Origin: Ruminococcaceae bacterium UBA4871
GTDB taxonomy: Bacteria; Bacillota; Clostridia; Oscillospirales; Acutalibacteraceae
Reading direction: 5' to 3'
Length of the DNA: 21,235 nt
Assembly (NCBI GenBank): GCA_002399445.1
Contig: DHDR01000004.1
Location: 1-21,235 of the forward strand
Shown here: positions 13,140 to 21,100 of the stretch, in pieces
Numbering within the stretch: position 1 is the first letter of the stretch
Layout of the letters: the number at the start of each line of letters is the position of its first letter
Translations under genes and position numbers: made by a program
The notes under the pieces: generated by a model
What the model saw: only the letters and a program-made list of their open reading frames with translations
What the model was told of the DNA's origin: nothing
The model's database searches: none

Positions 13140-13511
13140 ATGAGTAAAATTACAATTAAGGATACAGAACTTGACCTTGACATTTACGACGCGGACGAAA
13201 ATGAGCGGGTACTTTCCGCTATTCAAAAGGCCCAAAAGGCTTTGACGGCTATCGACGGTGGGAATGACGACACCTCCGGTGGAATCCGCGATGCCTGCCA
13301 TGCTGTATTTGAATGTTTTAATACTATTTTCGGAGATGGGACCGACCGTAAGATTTTTGGAAACAAGTGCAATCTGCGGGACGCTATGCGGGCAATCTTC
13401 CAACTGTGTGATGCGGTAAAGGTGCAGCGGGATGAATTTGAAGCCGAAACACAGCAGTTCACCGCAAAATACAGTCCGAACCGCGCAGCACGCCGAGCGA
13501 AGAAAAAATGA
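13140..13511 (+). CDS. Tail assembly chaperone, gpG-like (DUF6673-like)
   Basis: A 123-residue protein between major tail and tape measure genes, the classic chaperone position. It starts MSKITIKDTELDLDIYDADE and has a helical core with CHAVFECFNTIFGDGTDRKI, ending in a very basic tail (NRAARRAKKK). The pattern fits the DUF6673-type small tail proteins. GGAGG lies 8 nt before ATG 13140. The stop overlaps the next start as ATGA. In this phage type the second chaperone is a separate gene rather than a programmed frameshift product, and I see no slippery site at the junction. Confidence 0.78.
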   Translation: MSKITIKDTELDLDIYDADENERVLSAIQKAQKALTAIDGGNDDTSGGIRDACHAVFECFNTIFGDGTDRKIFGNKCNLRDAMRAIFQLCDAVKVQRDEFEAETQQFTAKYSPNRAARRAKKK

Positions 13512-14083
13512 ACCTGCTGATTGATGCCGCACCAGAATCGGTAGCCATCAATGACTGTCAGGTACCTATCCACACCGACTTCCGGATATCCATCCTGTTT
13601 GAACAGCTCATGCTGGACCGCACGGTGCCGGATAGTGAAAAGCTGCCGCTGGCACTGAATCTGTACTATCCGGACTGTCCTCCTGATTTGTCTGCCGCTG
13701 TGAAACAAATGCTTTGGTTTTACCGCTGTGGCAAGCCTAAAGACAAATCACTTGATTCGGATAACAGCGGCCGGAAAATTTATGACTATGATTATGACGA
13801 CGGCTACATTTTTGCGGCCTTTCTAGCGGATTACGGCATCGACTTAGAGGCTATACCCTATCTGCACTGGTGGAAGTATAAGGCACTGTTCGACTCCCTG
13901 CGGGTAGAAAATAAGTTCTGCCGTATTCTCAACTATCGCGCTGCCGATACCAGCGAAATGAAAGGAGAACAGCGGCGGGCTTATGAACGTATGAAAAAGC
14001 TCTATGCCCTGCCCCGCTCCGCTGATGAACAGGAAAAGCTGGACGATATTGAAGAAAAGTTACGCCACGGCGGGAAACTGTGA
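13508..14083 (+). CDS. Gp15-family tail protein (second chaperone)
   Basis: A 191-residue protein of the Bacteriophage Gp15 type: MNLLIDAAPESVAINDCQVP, FRISILFEQLMLD, a conserved DYDYDDGYIFAAFLADYGID segment and HWWKYKALFDSL. The C-terminal helix is charged (SADEQEKLDDIEEKLRHG). It is translated by ATGA coupling to the previous gene. Gp15 proteins sit just before the tape measure and are thought to help its assembly into the tail. Confidence 0.88.
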   Translation: MNLLIDAAPESVAINDCQVPIHTDFRISILFEQLMLDRTVPDSEKLPLALNLYYPDCPPDLSAAVKQMLWFYRCGKPKDKSLDSDNSGRKIYDYDYDDGYIFAAFLADYGIDLEAIPYLHWWKYKALFDSLRVENKFCRILNYRAADTSEMKGEQRRAYERMKKLYALPRSADEQEKLDDIEEKLRHGGKL

Positions 14084-14098
14084 GGAGGTGAAAAAGAT

Positions 14099-15865
14099 TT
14101 GGCTTATGATGGCAGTATTATCATTGACACAAAAATCAATGGGAAAGGCATACAAGAAGGACTCGACAGTATCAGCAATTCTGCGGACAGCAAAATTGAA
14201 GGCACCGGACAAAAGGTATCTGCTACCAGCAGTGATATGAAAAATAATATCAACAGTGTGGGCGGCACGGCATCCCAAAATCTTGAAAGCACCGGAAAAA
14301 AGCTGACTTCTACCGGCACAAAAATGACACTTGGCATTACAATGCCACTTGGTGTTGTAGGTAAAAAAGTAGTTGAAACCGGCGCTGATTTTGAAGATAC
14401 CATGTCTCAAACAGCCGGCGCTTTGGACATACCCATGTCAAGCATGGGAAGCTTACGTAATCTTGCCCTTAAAATGGGGGCTGATACCATGTTTTCTGCT
14501 AAAGAAGCCGGTGAAGCAATGGTGGAACTGGCAAAAGGTGGCATGAGTGAAGCACAAATTAAGGGCGGTGCCTTAAAATCCACTATGGATCTGGCAGCGG
14601 CATCTGGAATGAACTTAGGAGACTCCGCAAATGTTGTTGTGCAGTCCATGGGCGCTTTTGGCCTATCCGCCGACAAATCTGCATTAGCTGCAAATGCGTT
14701 GGCGGGTGCAGCTGCTGCATCTTCCACAGATGTACGGCCGCTAACAGAAGGTCTTTCCCAATGCGGCGCACAAGCACATTTAGCTGGCTGGAATATACAA
14801 GACACAACTGCTGTTTTAGGCATGTTTGCAGATGCCGGTGTAAACGGCGCAGATGCAGGTACTTCCTTAAAGGTTATGCTGCAAAGACTCGCTTCTCCGA
14901 CTGGAAAAGCTGCAAAGCTTATGAAAGCCTATGGAATTAATGTGCGGAATTCGGATGGCACTATGAAAAGTGCATCAGAAATTGCCCAAATTTTACACGA
15001 TAAACTCGGAAAGTTAAGCCCAGCTACACGAGACGCCGCTTTGCAAACCATTTTTGGGACCGATGCAAGTCGTGCTGCTGCTATTATGATGAATAATGGT
15101 GCAAAAGGTCTGGCTAAATACACAAAAGCAACTTACGATCAATCAAGTGCATCCAGACAGGCTAAAGCCCGTATGGGAGATACACGATATGCCTTGGAAC
15201 AAATGAATGGGTCTATTGAAACCGCGGCAATTGCTTTGGCTACAATTCTTAATCCGGTGGTTGCAAAAGTTGCTAAAAAAATTCAAGATTTAGCAAATAA
15301 ATTCACTGCGTTACCCAAGCCCGCGCAAAAGGCTATTTTAGTTATCGCTGGAATGGCTGCTGCCGCAGGACCAGCACTTGGCGCAATTGGCAAAATGGCA
15401 ACTGGAATCAGCGCAATTTCTAAACTGTTCTCTCACTTTGGCACTGGTGCCGCAGCCGTCTCCGGCGTTTGCAAGAAACTTGGTACGGTATTTAAAACGG
15501 TTGGCTCTGGCATCGGTTCCGCAGCAAAGGTGCTCGGCTCGGGATTGAAAGTGGTTGGCTCCGGGTTATTGAAAGGTATTAAAGGAATCGGTACTGCTGT
15601 TAAGGGACTTTTTACTTTGCTGGCTGCAAACCCCGCCGCATTGATTGTTATAGCGATTGCGGCTATCGTGATTGCTCTTATTGCCGCCTATACGCATTGC
15701 AAAGCCTTCCGCGACGGTGTGAACGCTGTGTTTGGCACAATCGGGAACTTCTTTAAAACGATTGGCACTGGAATTGCAAACTTCTTTTCTAAGACCCTCC
15801 CGGCGGCACTTGCAGGGGTGGGAAGTTCTTTGGCTCTATTGGGTCCAGCATCGGAAATTTTGTGA
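14099..15865 (+). CDS. Tape measure protein, N-terminal part (frameshifted gene)
   Basis: 588 residues of a TP901-type tape measure protein, which sets tail length and is ejected into the host. The TTG start at 14099 follows GAGGAGGTG by about 10 nt. The N-terminal part (GKKVVETGADFEDTMSQTAG, then FSAKEAGEAMVELAKGGMSE) is the PhageMin_Tail/TP901 core domain. A hydrophobic segment (ALIVIAIAAIVIALIAAY, about residues 515-532) is a likely membrane-insertion helix. The frame breaks at about 15823-15830: the last residues after AALAGVG are off-family, while a frame one nt away reads KFFGSIGSSIGNFVTKTVPS and continues into the next ORF. One missing base in GGGAAGTTC would explain it. The restored protein would have about 986 residues. 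Confidence 0.85.
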   Translation: MAYDGSIIIDTKINGKGIQEGLDSISNSADSKIEGTGQKVSATSSDMKNNINSVGGTASQNLESTGKKLTSTGTKMTLGITMPLGVVGKKVVETGADFEDTMSQTAGALDIPMSSMGSLRNLALKMGADTMFSAKEAGEAMVELAKGGMSEAQIKGGALKSTMDLAAASGMNLGDSANVVVQSMGAFGLSADKSALAANALAGAAAASSTDVRPLTEGLSQCGAQAHLAGWNIQDTTAVLGMFADAGVNGADAGTSLKVMLQRLASPTGKAAKLMKAYGINVRNSDGTMKSASEIAQILHDKLGKLSPATRDAALQTIFGTDASRAAAIMMNNGAKGLAKYTKATYDQSSASRQAKARMGDTRYALEQMNGSIETAAIALATILNPVVAKVAKKIQDLANKFTALPKPAQKAILVIAGMAAAAGPALGAIGKMATGISAISKLFSHFGTGAAAVSGVCKKLGTVFKTVGSGIGSAAKVLGSGLKVVGSGLLKGIKGIGTAVKGLFTLLAANPAALIVIAIAAIVIALIAAYTHCKAFRDGVNAVFGTIGNFFKTIGTGIANFFSKTLPAALAGVGSSLALLGPASEIL

Positions 15866-17058
15866 CGAAAACAGTCCCTTCCGCTTTCAGCGCTCTGCCT
15901 GGAATTGTGGGCGGAGTATGGAATAAAGTTCATTCCGGCGCTTCCTCTGCGTGGTCCAACATTTGTAATGGCATTACCGGCTTTGCCAAGAATATCAAAA
16001 GCAATGTAGTAGGAGCGTTCAATAACTTAAAGGGGAATGTTTCCGGCATATGGAACAATGTTCATTCCGGTGCCTCTTCTGCATGGAACGCCATCCATTC
16101 CACAATTTCTAATAAGGCGAATGATATTAAGAATAAGGCCGTTTCCGCTTTCAATAATCTAAAATCGGGTGCTTCCAATATCTGGAATCAGATGCACAGC
16201 GGTGCCTCTTCTGCCTGGAGCACTATCCATTCAACCATTTCTTCAAAAGCAAACAGTGTTAGGAACAGCGCCATTTCGGCCTTTAACCAATTGAAAAGCG
16301 GTGCTTCTGGAATCTGGAATTCCGTTCATAGCCGGGCATCAAGTGCTTGGTCGGGAATCAGCGGGACGGTTGGGAACTTTGCAAACAGCGCCCGAAACAA
16401 AGCTGTGGGGGCCTTTAATTCTCTGCGCTCCGGTGTCAGCAGTGTGATGGGAAGAATCAGTCCAATTATTCGAAACGGCTTTAACGGTGCTATCGGATTT
16501 CTTTCTTCCCTGCCCGGGAAAATGTTCCACTGGGGCAGTGAAGCAATCGGTCATCTGGTAAATGGCATCCGAAGCATGATAGGCAATGTTGGAAAAGCAG
16601 TCGGTGATGTTGCCAACAAAATTAAATCCTTTCTCCATTTCTCGGTTCCGGATGAAGGGCCACTGCGGGATATTATGGACTGGCCGCGCGATATGATGCA
16701 GCAGTACGGCGGCGGAATTACCGATAACAAACGTTATATCACAGATGCAGTAAATGATGTTACCGGCGTTATGGTACTGAAACCGAATGCAGGTATGGTT
16801 CACCGCATGGTATCGGATATGTATGCGGCAGTCGGTGCAGAATCCGCTAATGTCGCCACTCAGTTTTCAGAATACTCGTCATTTACTGCCGCGCAGTCGG
16901 CACCGCATGTCAGTACAACCGTACAGCCCGCACCCGTCACAGTACAGACTGATGACCGGCCAATCGTAATGGATGGCAAAACGGTCGGCCGTGTACTGGC
17001 GCCACACATCAACGAGGAATTTGGCAAAAACGACATTAAAGTAAAGCGAGGCGGTTAA
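15862..17058 (+). CDS. Tape measure protein, C-terminal part
   Basis: 398 residues that belong to the same tape measure protein as 14099-15865 but lie in another frame. GTG 15862 overlaps the upstream TGA as GTGA, so reinitiation could produce it separately, although no real ribosome binding site precedes it. Residues 19-194 are four tandem 44-residue repeats with Trp and Phe at regular 11-residue spacing. They are followed by FNGAIGFLSSLPGKMFHWGS and FLHFSVPDEGPLRDIMDWPR, typical of the C-terminal tape measure region, and by a C-terminal tail ending near the Dit gene (1 nt gap). Whether the two halves still make a functional tail is unknown. Confidence 0.85.
   Translation: MTKTVPSAFSALPGIVGGVWNKVHSGASSAWSNICNGITGFAKNIKSNVVGAFNNLKGNVSGIWNNVHSGASSAWNAIHSTISNKANDIKNKAVSAFNNLKSGASNIWNQMHSGASSAWSTIHSTISSKANSVRNSAISAFNQLKSGASGIWNSVHSRASSAWSGISGTVGNFANSARNKAVGAFNSLRSGVSSVMGRISPIIRNGFNGAIGFLSSLPGKMFHWGSEAIGHLVNGIRSMIGNVGKAVGDVANKIKSFLHFSVPDEGPLRDIMDWPRDMMQQYGGGITDNKRYITDAVNDVTGVMVLKPNAGMVHRMVSDMYAAVGAESANVATQFSEYSSFTAAQSAPHVSTTVQPAPVTVQTDDRPIVMDGKTVGRVLAPHINEEFGKNDIKVKRGG
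15916..16443 (+). repeat. Four tandem 132-bp (44-residue) tape measure repeats
   Basis: Each copy begins with (V/I)WN and HSGASSAW-like residues and ends AFNxL(K/R)S. The units start at 15916, 16048, 16180 and 16312. Each consists of four 11-residue subunits, with Trp at unit positions 2 and 13 and Phe at 35. Such hendecad patterns are known in tape measure proteins. Copies 2 and 3 are the most alike. Confidence 0.85.
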
Positions 17059-17059
17059 T

Positions 17060-17758
17060 TTGCTTGGCGTTAAAATCGGCGATAAGCATACCTATCAAGA
17101 CTGGGGACTGCGTCTGCTGTCCTACAGTATCGGCATGCCGGAACCACAGACGAAAACAATTGAAGTGCCGGGCATGAGCAGCGTGCTGGATCTGACCGAA
17201 GCACTGACCGGCACAGTCCCCTACAAGCGGCGCACACTGTCCTTTACTTTTTCCCTGCGGGATTTACGCTATGAAAAATGGCAGTCAGTATACTCGGAAA
17301 TTGCAAACTACTGCCATGGTCAGCGGATGCGGATTGTACTGGACACAGACCCCGGCTATTACTATGACGGCCGCTGCACCGTGTCTTCTTCAAAAGATAA
17401 CAATGTGGTTTCCGATGTCAGTATCTCTGTTGACGCGGAACCTTTTAAACATGAGCTGTCCTCCACGGTAGAGCCGTGGCAATGGGACGGTTTTAATTTC
17501 ATTACTGGCGTTATCCGCGACTATGGCGATACTCAGGTGAATGGCAGCAAATCCATGACGTTGGTCGGATTCAGCCGACCGGAAGTGCCGACCTTCACCT
17601 GCTCTGCTGCTATGCAGTTAACCATTGGCAGTAAAACCTATTCCCTGCCTGCCGGAGAATTCCAAAACTCCGACATTATTATTCCGTCGGGTGAAACACC
17701 CATTACACTGACCGGCACCGGCACCGTATCCATTTTGTTGAAGGGAGATTACCTGTAA
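17060..17758 (+). CDS. Distal tail protein (Dit)
   Basis: A 232-residue baseplate hub protein that joins the tail tube to the tail tip. It starts at TTG 17060, with GAGGCGG a few nt upstream. The N-terminal domain includes GMPEPQTKTIEVPGMSSVLD, LTGTVPYKRRTLSFTF and the Dit-typical region DPGYYYDGRCTVSSSKDNNV. The C-terminal galectin-like part is Thr/Ser-rich beta structure ending SILLKGDYL. The length and order (tape measure, Dit, Tal) are standard for siphophages of Firmicutes. The stop overlaps the Tal start as TAATG. Confidence 0.9.
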   Translation: MLGVKIGDKHTYQDWGLRLLSYSIGMPEPQTKTIEVPGMSSVLDLTEALTGTVPYKRRTLSFTFSLRDLRYEKWQSVYSEIANYCHGQRMRIVLDTDPGYYYDGRCTVSSSKDNNVVSDVSISVDAEPFKHELSSTVEPWQWDGFNFITGVIRDYGDTQVNGSKSMTLVGFSRPEVPTFTCSAAMQLTIGSKTYSLPAGEFQNSDIIIPSGETPITLTGTGTVSILLKGDYL

Positions 17759-19938
17759 TGTACAAAGTATTGCTGGACGGTAAGCCTATTTATGATCCGT
17801 TGATTGGCATTGCACTGACCGACCCGACTGTGGAACTAGCAGAAGGAAAGTCTGGCTCATTTACCTGCGGCATTCCACCCGGCAATCCCGGATATGGAAA
17901 AATAAAAAAGCTGGTGTCCGTAATAGAGGTGCTGCAGGACCATGACAGTCTGTTTGTCGGACGCGTGCTGTCCGCTGAAAAGGATTTCTATGGTGTCGAA
18001 ACCATCACTTGTGAGGGAGAACTGGCCTATCTTCTAGACAGCATCCAGCGGCCGGCCGAATATCACGACATAACGGTGCGCGGATTCTTGCAGACACTGA
18101 TTGATAATCATAACGCACAGGTGGACGAAGCAAAGCAGTTTGAAGTGGGTGAAGTTACTGTCACCGATTCAAACGACAGCCTGTACCGTTACACCAATTG
18201 GAAAACCACACTGGATGACATTAACGATAAGCTGGTATCACGGCTTGGCGGACACATCCGCATACGCCACGCAGACGGACACCGGTACCTTGACTATCTG
18301 GCTGATTTTGACAACACAAATACACAAACAATTGCTTTTGGCGAAAATTTGCTGGACTACACGGAGAACACCACAGCCGATGATTTAGCGACCTGTATAA
18401 TCCCGCTGGGAGCCGCCATTGAAAACCAGACAGACGACCCGCAGGCGCTCCAAAAGTACACCACCTGTGCGGATGCCAACGGCGGCAGCGATTATGTGTG
18501 TGATTCTGATGCGATTGCTAACTATGGACGAGTTTTTAAGGTTGTCCATTTTGATAGTGTAACTCTACCCGCAAATTTGAAAACAAAAGGTGAACAGTAC
18601 CTGCATGACACACAGTTTGAAAAAATGGCATTAACTGTTACCGCTGTGGACAAACACCTGCTGTCCGGTGATTTTGAACGCATCAAGGTAGGTGACCGCA
18701 TTCGCTGCCTGTCCAAGCCGCACGGTATGGACCGGTTTTTCCCTGTCACCAAGCGGAGCATTCACCTTGACGCCCCAGAGCAGGACACCATCACGCTGGG
18801 CGATACGGTATCTGTCAGTTACACAGAACGTGCCAACAAAGACAATGATGCGATTTATCAGCAGATTGACCATATTCCCCCCCAATCTGCCACACTAAAA
18901 TTGGCGCAGGACAATGCTACCGCCTTGCTGACAGCTGCCACAACAGGGCATGTCGTCACCCGTGCAAATGAAATCCTGATTATGGATACGGATGATACGA
19001 AAACTGCCCAGCATGTTTGGCGCTGGGATGTGAATGGCTGGGGGTACAGCAGCACCGGCATTGACGGCCCATACAAGCTCGCGGCCACCATGGACGGTGC
19101 AATTGTAGCGGACTGTATCACTGCCGGAACAATGAGTGCAGAACACATCCGCACCGGCACTCTTAAAAGTCAGGATGATGTTGTTAATTTTGACCTAGAC
19201 AATGGGTCTCTGACAATTAATATGCATATATCAAAATACTTGTCCAGTTCAAAAATGGTACTTAATGGTTCGGGGTTAAGGGTGTTTGATGCTGCTCAAA
19301 CAAAGCCACAGATGACATTAAGCTGTATTGTCTCAGGAGATACTTTTAATCCAGATGGCAGTCGGGTTAACTTGGGAGGGACCATTGACATCCCATATTA
19401 TGACACCAAAGGAAATAAGCTTTCGTCAATTTGGATAGAGGGGGACTATATTTCAATTGATGGTCCAACTGGCCTTCCCATTGCTAAAATTTCTTCAGAT
19501 ATGTTATTGGTTGGAAGTCAATCAGCACTTCTGTTCTATGCTGGCCGGGCTGTTAATACCGGGGATAATCATGCATCTTTCACTCTTGGGGATGGCACAG
19601 AACCGGTATGGATTTTAGGTCCATCCGATGACCCTTCCGGTAGGGATTGGACCATCCTGTTTGAAAGTGGTTCCTTAAATGATATTGTCATTGGTCGTGA
19701 TGTATCAATGAACAATAATACTATTTCTCGTGTTAAACTATCTTCTCCAAAGATTGAAAATGCCGAATTTGATGGGGCACCCAGCTTTCCGGACGGAATC
19801 ACAATTGGCGGGGAAACATTGGATGGAAAAAATGATGGCGTAACGCAGAAGTTAAACCTATTTGGCGCCGGAGAAAACGGCAGCACAAGACAGCTTGATG
19901 TGAAAAATGGACGCATTACTAGCGTGCAGGATCTTTAA
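17758..19938 (+). CDS. Tail-associated protein (Tal), prophage tail / endopeptidase-type
   Basis: A 726-residue tail tip protein. Residues ~1-370 form the gp27-like hub of the Prophage_tail family (VTDSNDSLYRYTNWKTTLDD, GGHIRIRHADGHRYLDYLAD, DLATCIIPLGAAIEN). Residues ~395-475 contain EILIMDTDDTKTAQHVWRWD, WGYSSTGIDGPY and MDGAIVADCITAGTMSAEHI, a linker common in these proteins. Residues ~475-660 are encoded by clearly AT-richer DNA, look like a variable receptor-contact region and match nothing I know. The C-terminus FPDGITIGGETLDGKNDGVT returns to typical composition. No peptidase motif is evident, so the family name endopeptidase should not be taken as activity. Confidence 0.87.
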   Translation: MYKVLLDGKPIYDPLIGIALTDPTVELAEGKSGSFTCGIPPGNPGYGKIKKLVSVIEVLQDHDSLFVGRVLSAEKDFYGVETITCEGELAYLLDSIQRPAEYHDITVRGFLQTLIDNHNAQVDEAKQFEVGEVTVTDSNDSLYRYTNWKTTLDDINDKLVSRLGGHIRIRHADGHRYLDYLADFDNTNTQTIAFGENLLDYTENTTADDLATCIIPLGAAIENQTDDPQALQKYTTCADANGGSDYVCDSDAIANYGRVFKVVHFDSVTLPANLKTKGEQYLHDTQFEKMALTVTAVDKHLLSGDFERIKVGDRIRCLSKPHGMDRFFPVTKRSIHLDAPEQDTITLGDTVSVSYTERANKDNDAIYQQIDHIPPQSATLKLAQDNATALLTAATTGHVVTRANEILIMDTDDTKTAQHVWRWDVNGWGYSSTGIDGPYKLAATMDGAIVADCITAGTMSAEHIRTGTLKSQDDVVNFDLDNGSLTINMHISKYLSSSKMVLNGSGLRVFDAAQTKPQMTLSCIVSGDTFNPDGSRVNLGGTIDIPYYDTKGNKLSSIWIEGDYISIDGPTGLPIAKISSDMLLVGSQSALLFYAGRAVNTGDNHASFTLGDGTEPVWILGPSDDPSGRDWTILFESGSLNDIVIGRDVSMNNNTISRVKLSSPKIENAEFDGAPSFPDGITIGGETLDGKNDGVTQKLNLFGAGENGSTRQLDVKNGRITSVQDL

Positions 19939-19949
19939 GGAGGGATAAT

Positions 19950-20897
19950 ATGGCAAACGTATCAGACAAGGTCGCACAAATTCGACAAGCGGTCTATGGC
20001 AAAGACGTACGTGAAAGTATTGCCTCCAGCATTGAGGCAATGAATGACGAAAGCAAATCGGCATATGATACCGCCCAGCATGCCCCATGTATCAGCTCTG
20101 CGACGGGAAATTGGGAAATTTGGAACATCACAGCAAATGCCTATACGGACACTGGCAAACCTGCTCGTGGTGAGACCGGTCCGCAAGGTCCACAGGGCGA
20201 GAAAGGCGATACCGGCGCGACAGGCCCGCAAGGTGAAAAAGGCGATACTGGTGCTCCATTTGTCCTTGGCACGACGATTTACCCAACACTGGCAGACCTG
20301 CAGGCAGCCTATCCCAGCGGCGACACACACGCGTACTATGTTGGTACTGCCGAACCTTATTCGATTTATCTCTGGCATGGCAACGCATGGGGCCGTTTTA
20401 GTGCTTCCGGACAGGATATGGACAAATATGTGCAGTCCGTCAATGGAAAAACACCCACGAATGGCGCAGTTGACCTGACAACAGCCGATATTACCGATAC
20501 TGCTGAAAAACGGTATACCAGTGACACAGAAAAAACGAATCTGTCAACAGCGATACAGTCTGCAAAAATAGGAGATACAGAAGTACCAAAATCCGGAACG
20601 GAATTGCAGCTGCCATCATACCCGTCTGGTGTCCAATTGTTTAGTGCCCCCCTCCCTACCTCTGGATGGAACACTTCCGCGCCATATTCGCAAACGGTAA
20701 GCATTTCCGGCTTACCGGACAAGGACGGGGATTTCCGGCTTGCACCCACAGCCGCGGGAGCGCCAACGGCGGCAGAAGAAACCGCATTTTCCTGCATTAC
20801 CGGCAGCACGGGCACCGCAGGCAGCATCACATTTAACTGCCGCGATACAAAGCCGGACACCGATATTCATGTAAGATTGGTGGTGTATGATACATGA
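19950..20897 (+). CDS. Tail fibre / upper baseplate-type protein with collagen-like segment
   Basis: A 315-residue protein. The N-terminus MANVSDKVAQIRQAVYGKDV, then RESIASSIEAMND, is a common attachment domain of clostridial tail proteins. Residues 74-103 are ten Gly-X-Y triplets (collagen-like), expected to form a trimeric stalk. A following region GTTIYPTLADLQAAYPSGDT and WHGNAWGRF is a carbohydrate-type or structural beta domain frequent in fibres. The C-terminus is a Thr/Ser-rich beta segment ending in HVRLVVYDT. AAGGAGGGATAAT directly precedes ATG 19950. Its stop overlaps a tiny ORF as ATGA. It probably binds the host surface with Tal. Confidence 0.85.
   Translation: MANVSDKVAQIRQAVYGKDVRESIASSIEAMNDESKSAYDTAQHAPCISSATGNWEIWNITANAYTDTGKPARGETGPQGPQGEKGDTGATGPQGEKGDTGAPFVLGTTIYPTLADLQAAYPSGDTHAYYVGTAEPYSIYLWHGNAWGRFSASGQDMDKYVQSVNGKTPTNGAVDLTTADITDTAEKRYTSDTEKTNLSTAIQSAKIGDTEVPKSGTELQLPSYPSGVQLFSAPLPTSGWNTSAPYSQTVSISGLPDKDGDFRLAPTAAGAPTAAEETAFSCITGSTGTAGSITFNCRDTKPDTDIHVRLVVYDT
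20169..20258 (+). repeat. Collagen-like Gly-X-Y repeat region
   Basis: Ten consecutive triplets (GET GPQ GPQ GEK GDT GAT GPQ GEK GDT GAP). The unit GPQGEKGDTGA occurs twice, as a direct DNA repeat with third-base differences, so copies have diverged synonymously. Such tracts form triple-helical stalks in phage fibres. Confidence 0.85.
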
Positions 20898-20953
20898 GTC
20901 AGTTCTTTCCGGTAGGGAAACACAGCAGCGTAGGCAGCGCTTATGGCACATAG
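20894..20953 (+). pseudogene. Start of a gene cut off after 19 codons
   Basis: ATG 20894 overlaps the fibre stop (ATGA) and encodes MSQFFPVGKHSSVGSAYGT before TAG. The coupled start is typical of a real next gene, but the sequence then runs into the endolysin remnant in another frame. Probably an internal deletion removed the rest. I do not recognise the protein. Confidence 0.4.
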
Positions 20954-21092
20954 CTATAGCGTTGGCAGCAGCGGTATTGATGGCAAATTTGGTGCCGGTA
21001 CTGACAGTGCGGTTCGTACATTCCAGCGCAGCAAAGGGTTGTCTGTTGATGGACTGTCTGGCAAAAACACTTTCGCTGCGCTGTGCAGATGA
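20943..21092 (+). pseudogene. Endolysin remnant: peptidoglycan-binding domain end
   Basis: The 49-codon frame from ATG 20943 to TGA 21090-21092 reads YSVGSSGIDGKFGAGTDSAV, then RTFQRSKGLSVDGLSGKNTF. This is the second half of a PG_binding_1 domain as found at the C-terminus of clostridial phage endolysins. No catalytic domain (amidase, GH25 or peptidase) precedes it. Upstream DNA is the fibre gene and a 19-codon stub, so about the whole enzyme is missing. It is unlikely to be functional. Confidence 0.8.
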
Positions 21093-21100
21093 GGTGACAA

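Noticed and set aside
13500..13515. Programmed frameshift between the two chaperone-type genes, as in lambda gpG/gpGT
   Set aside because: The A-rich stretch is there, but the second gene has its own ATG overlapping the stop as ATGA and is a complete Gp15-family protein.
15815..15835. Programmed -1 frameshift in the tape measure gene
   Set aside because: No canonical X XXY YYZ slippery heptamer in the right phase is present at GGGGTGGGAAGTTC. A base loss fits better, although the GTGA overlap is kept as an option.
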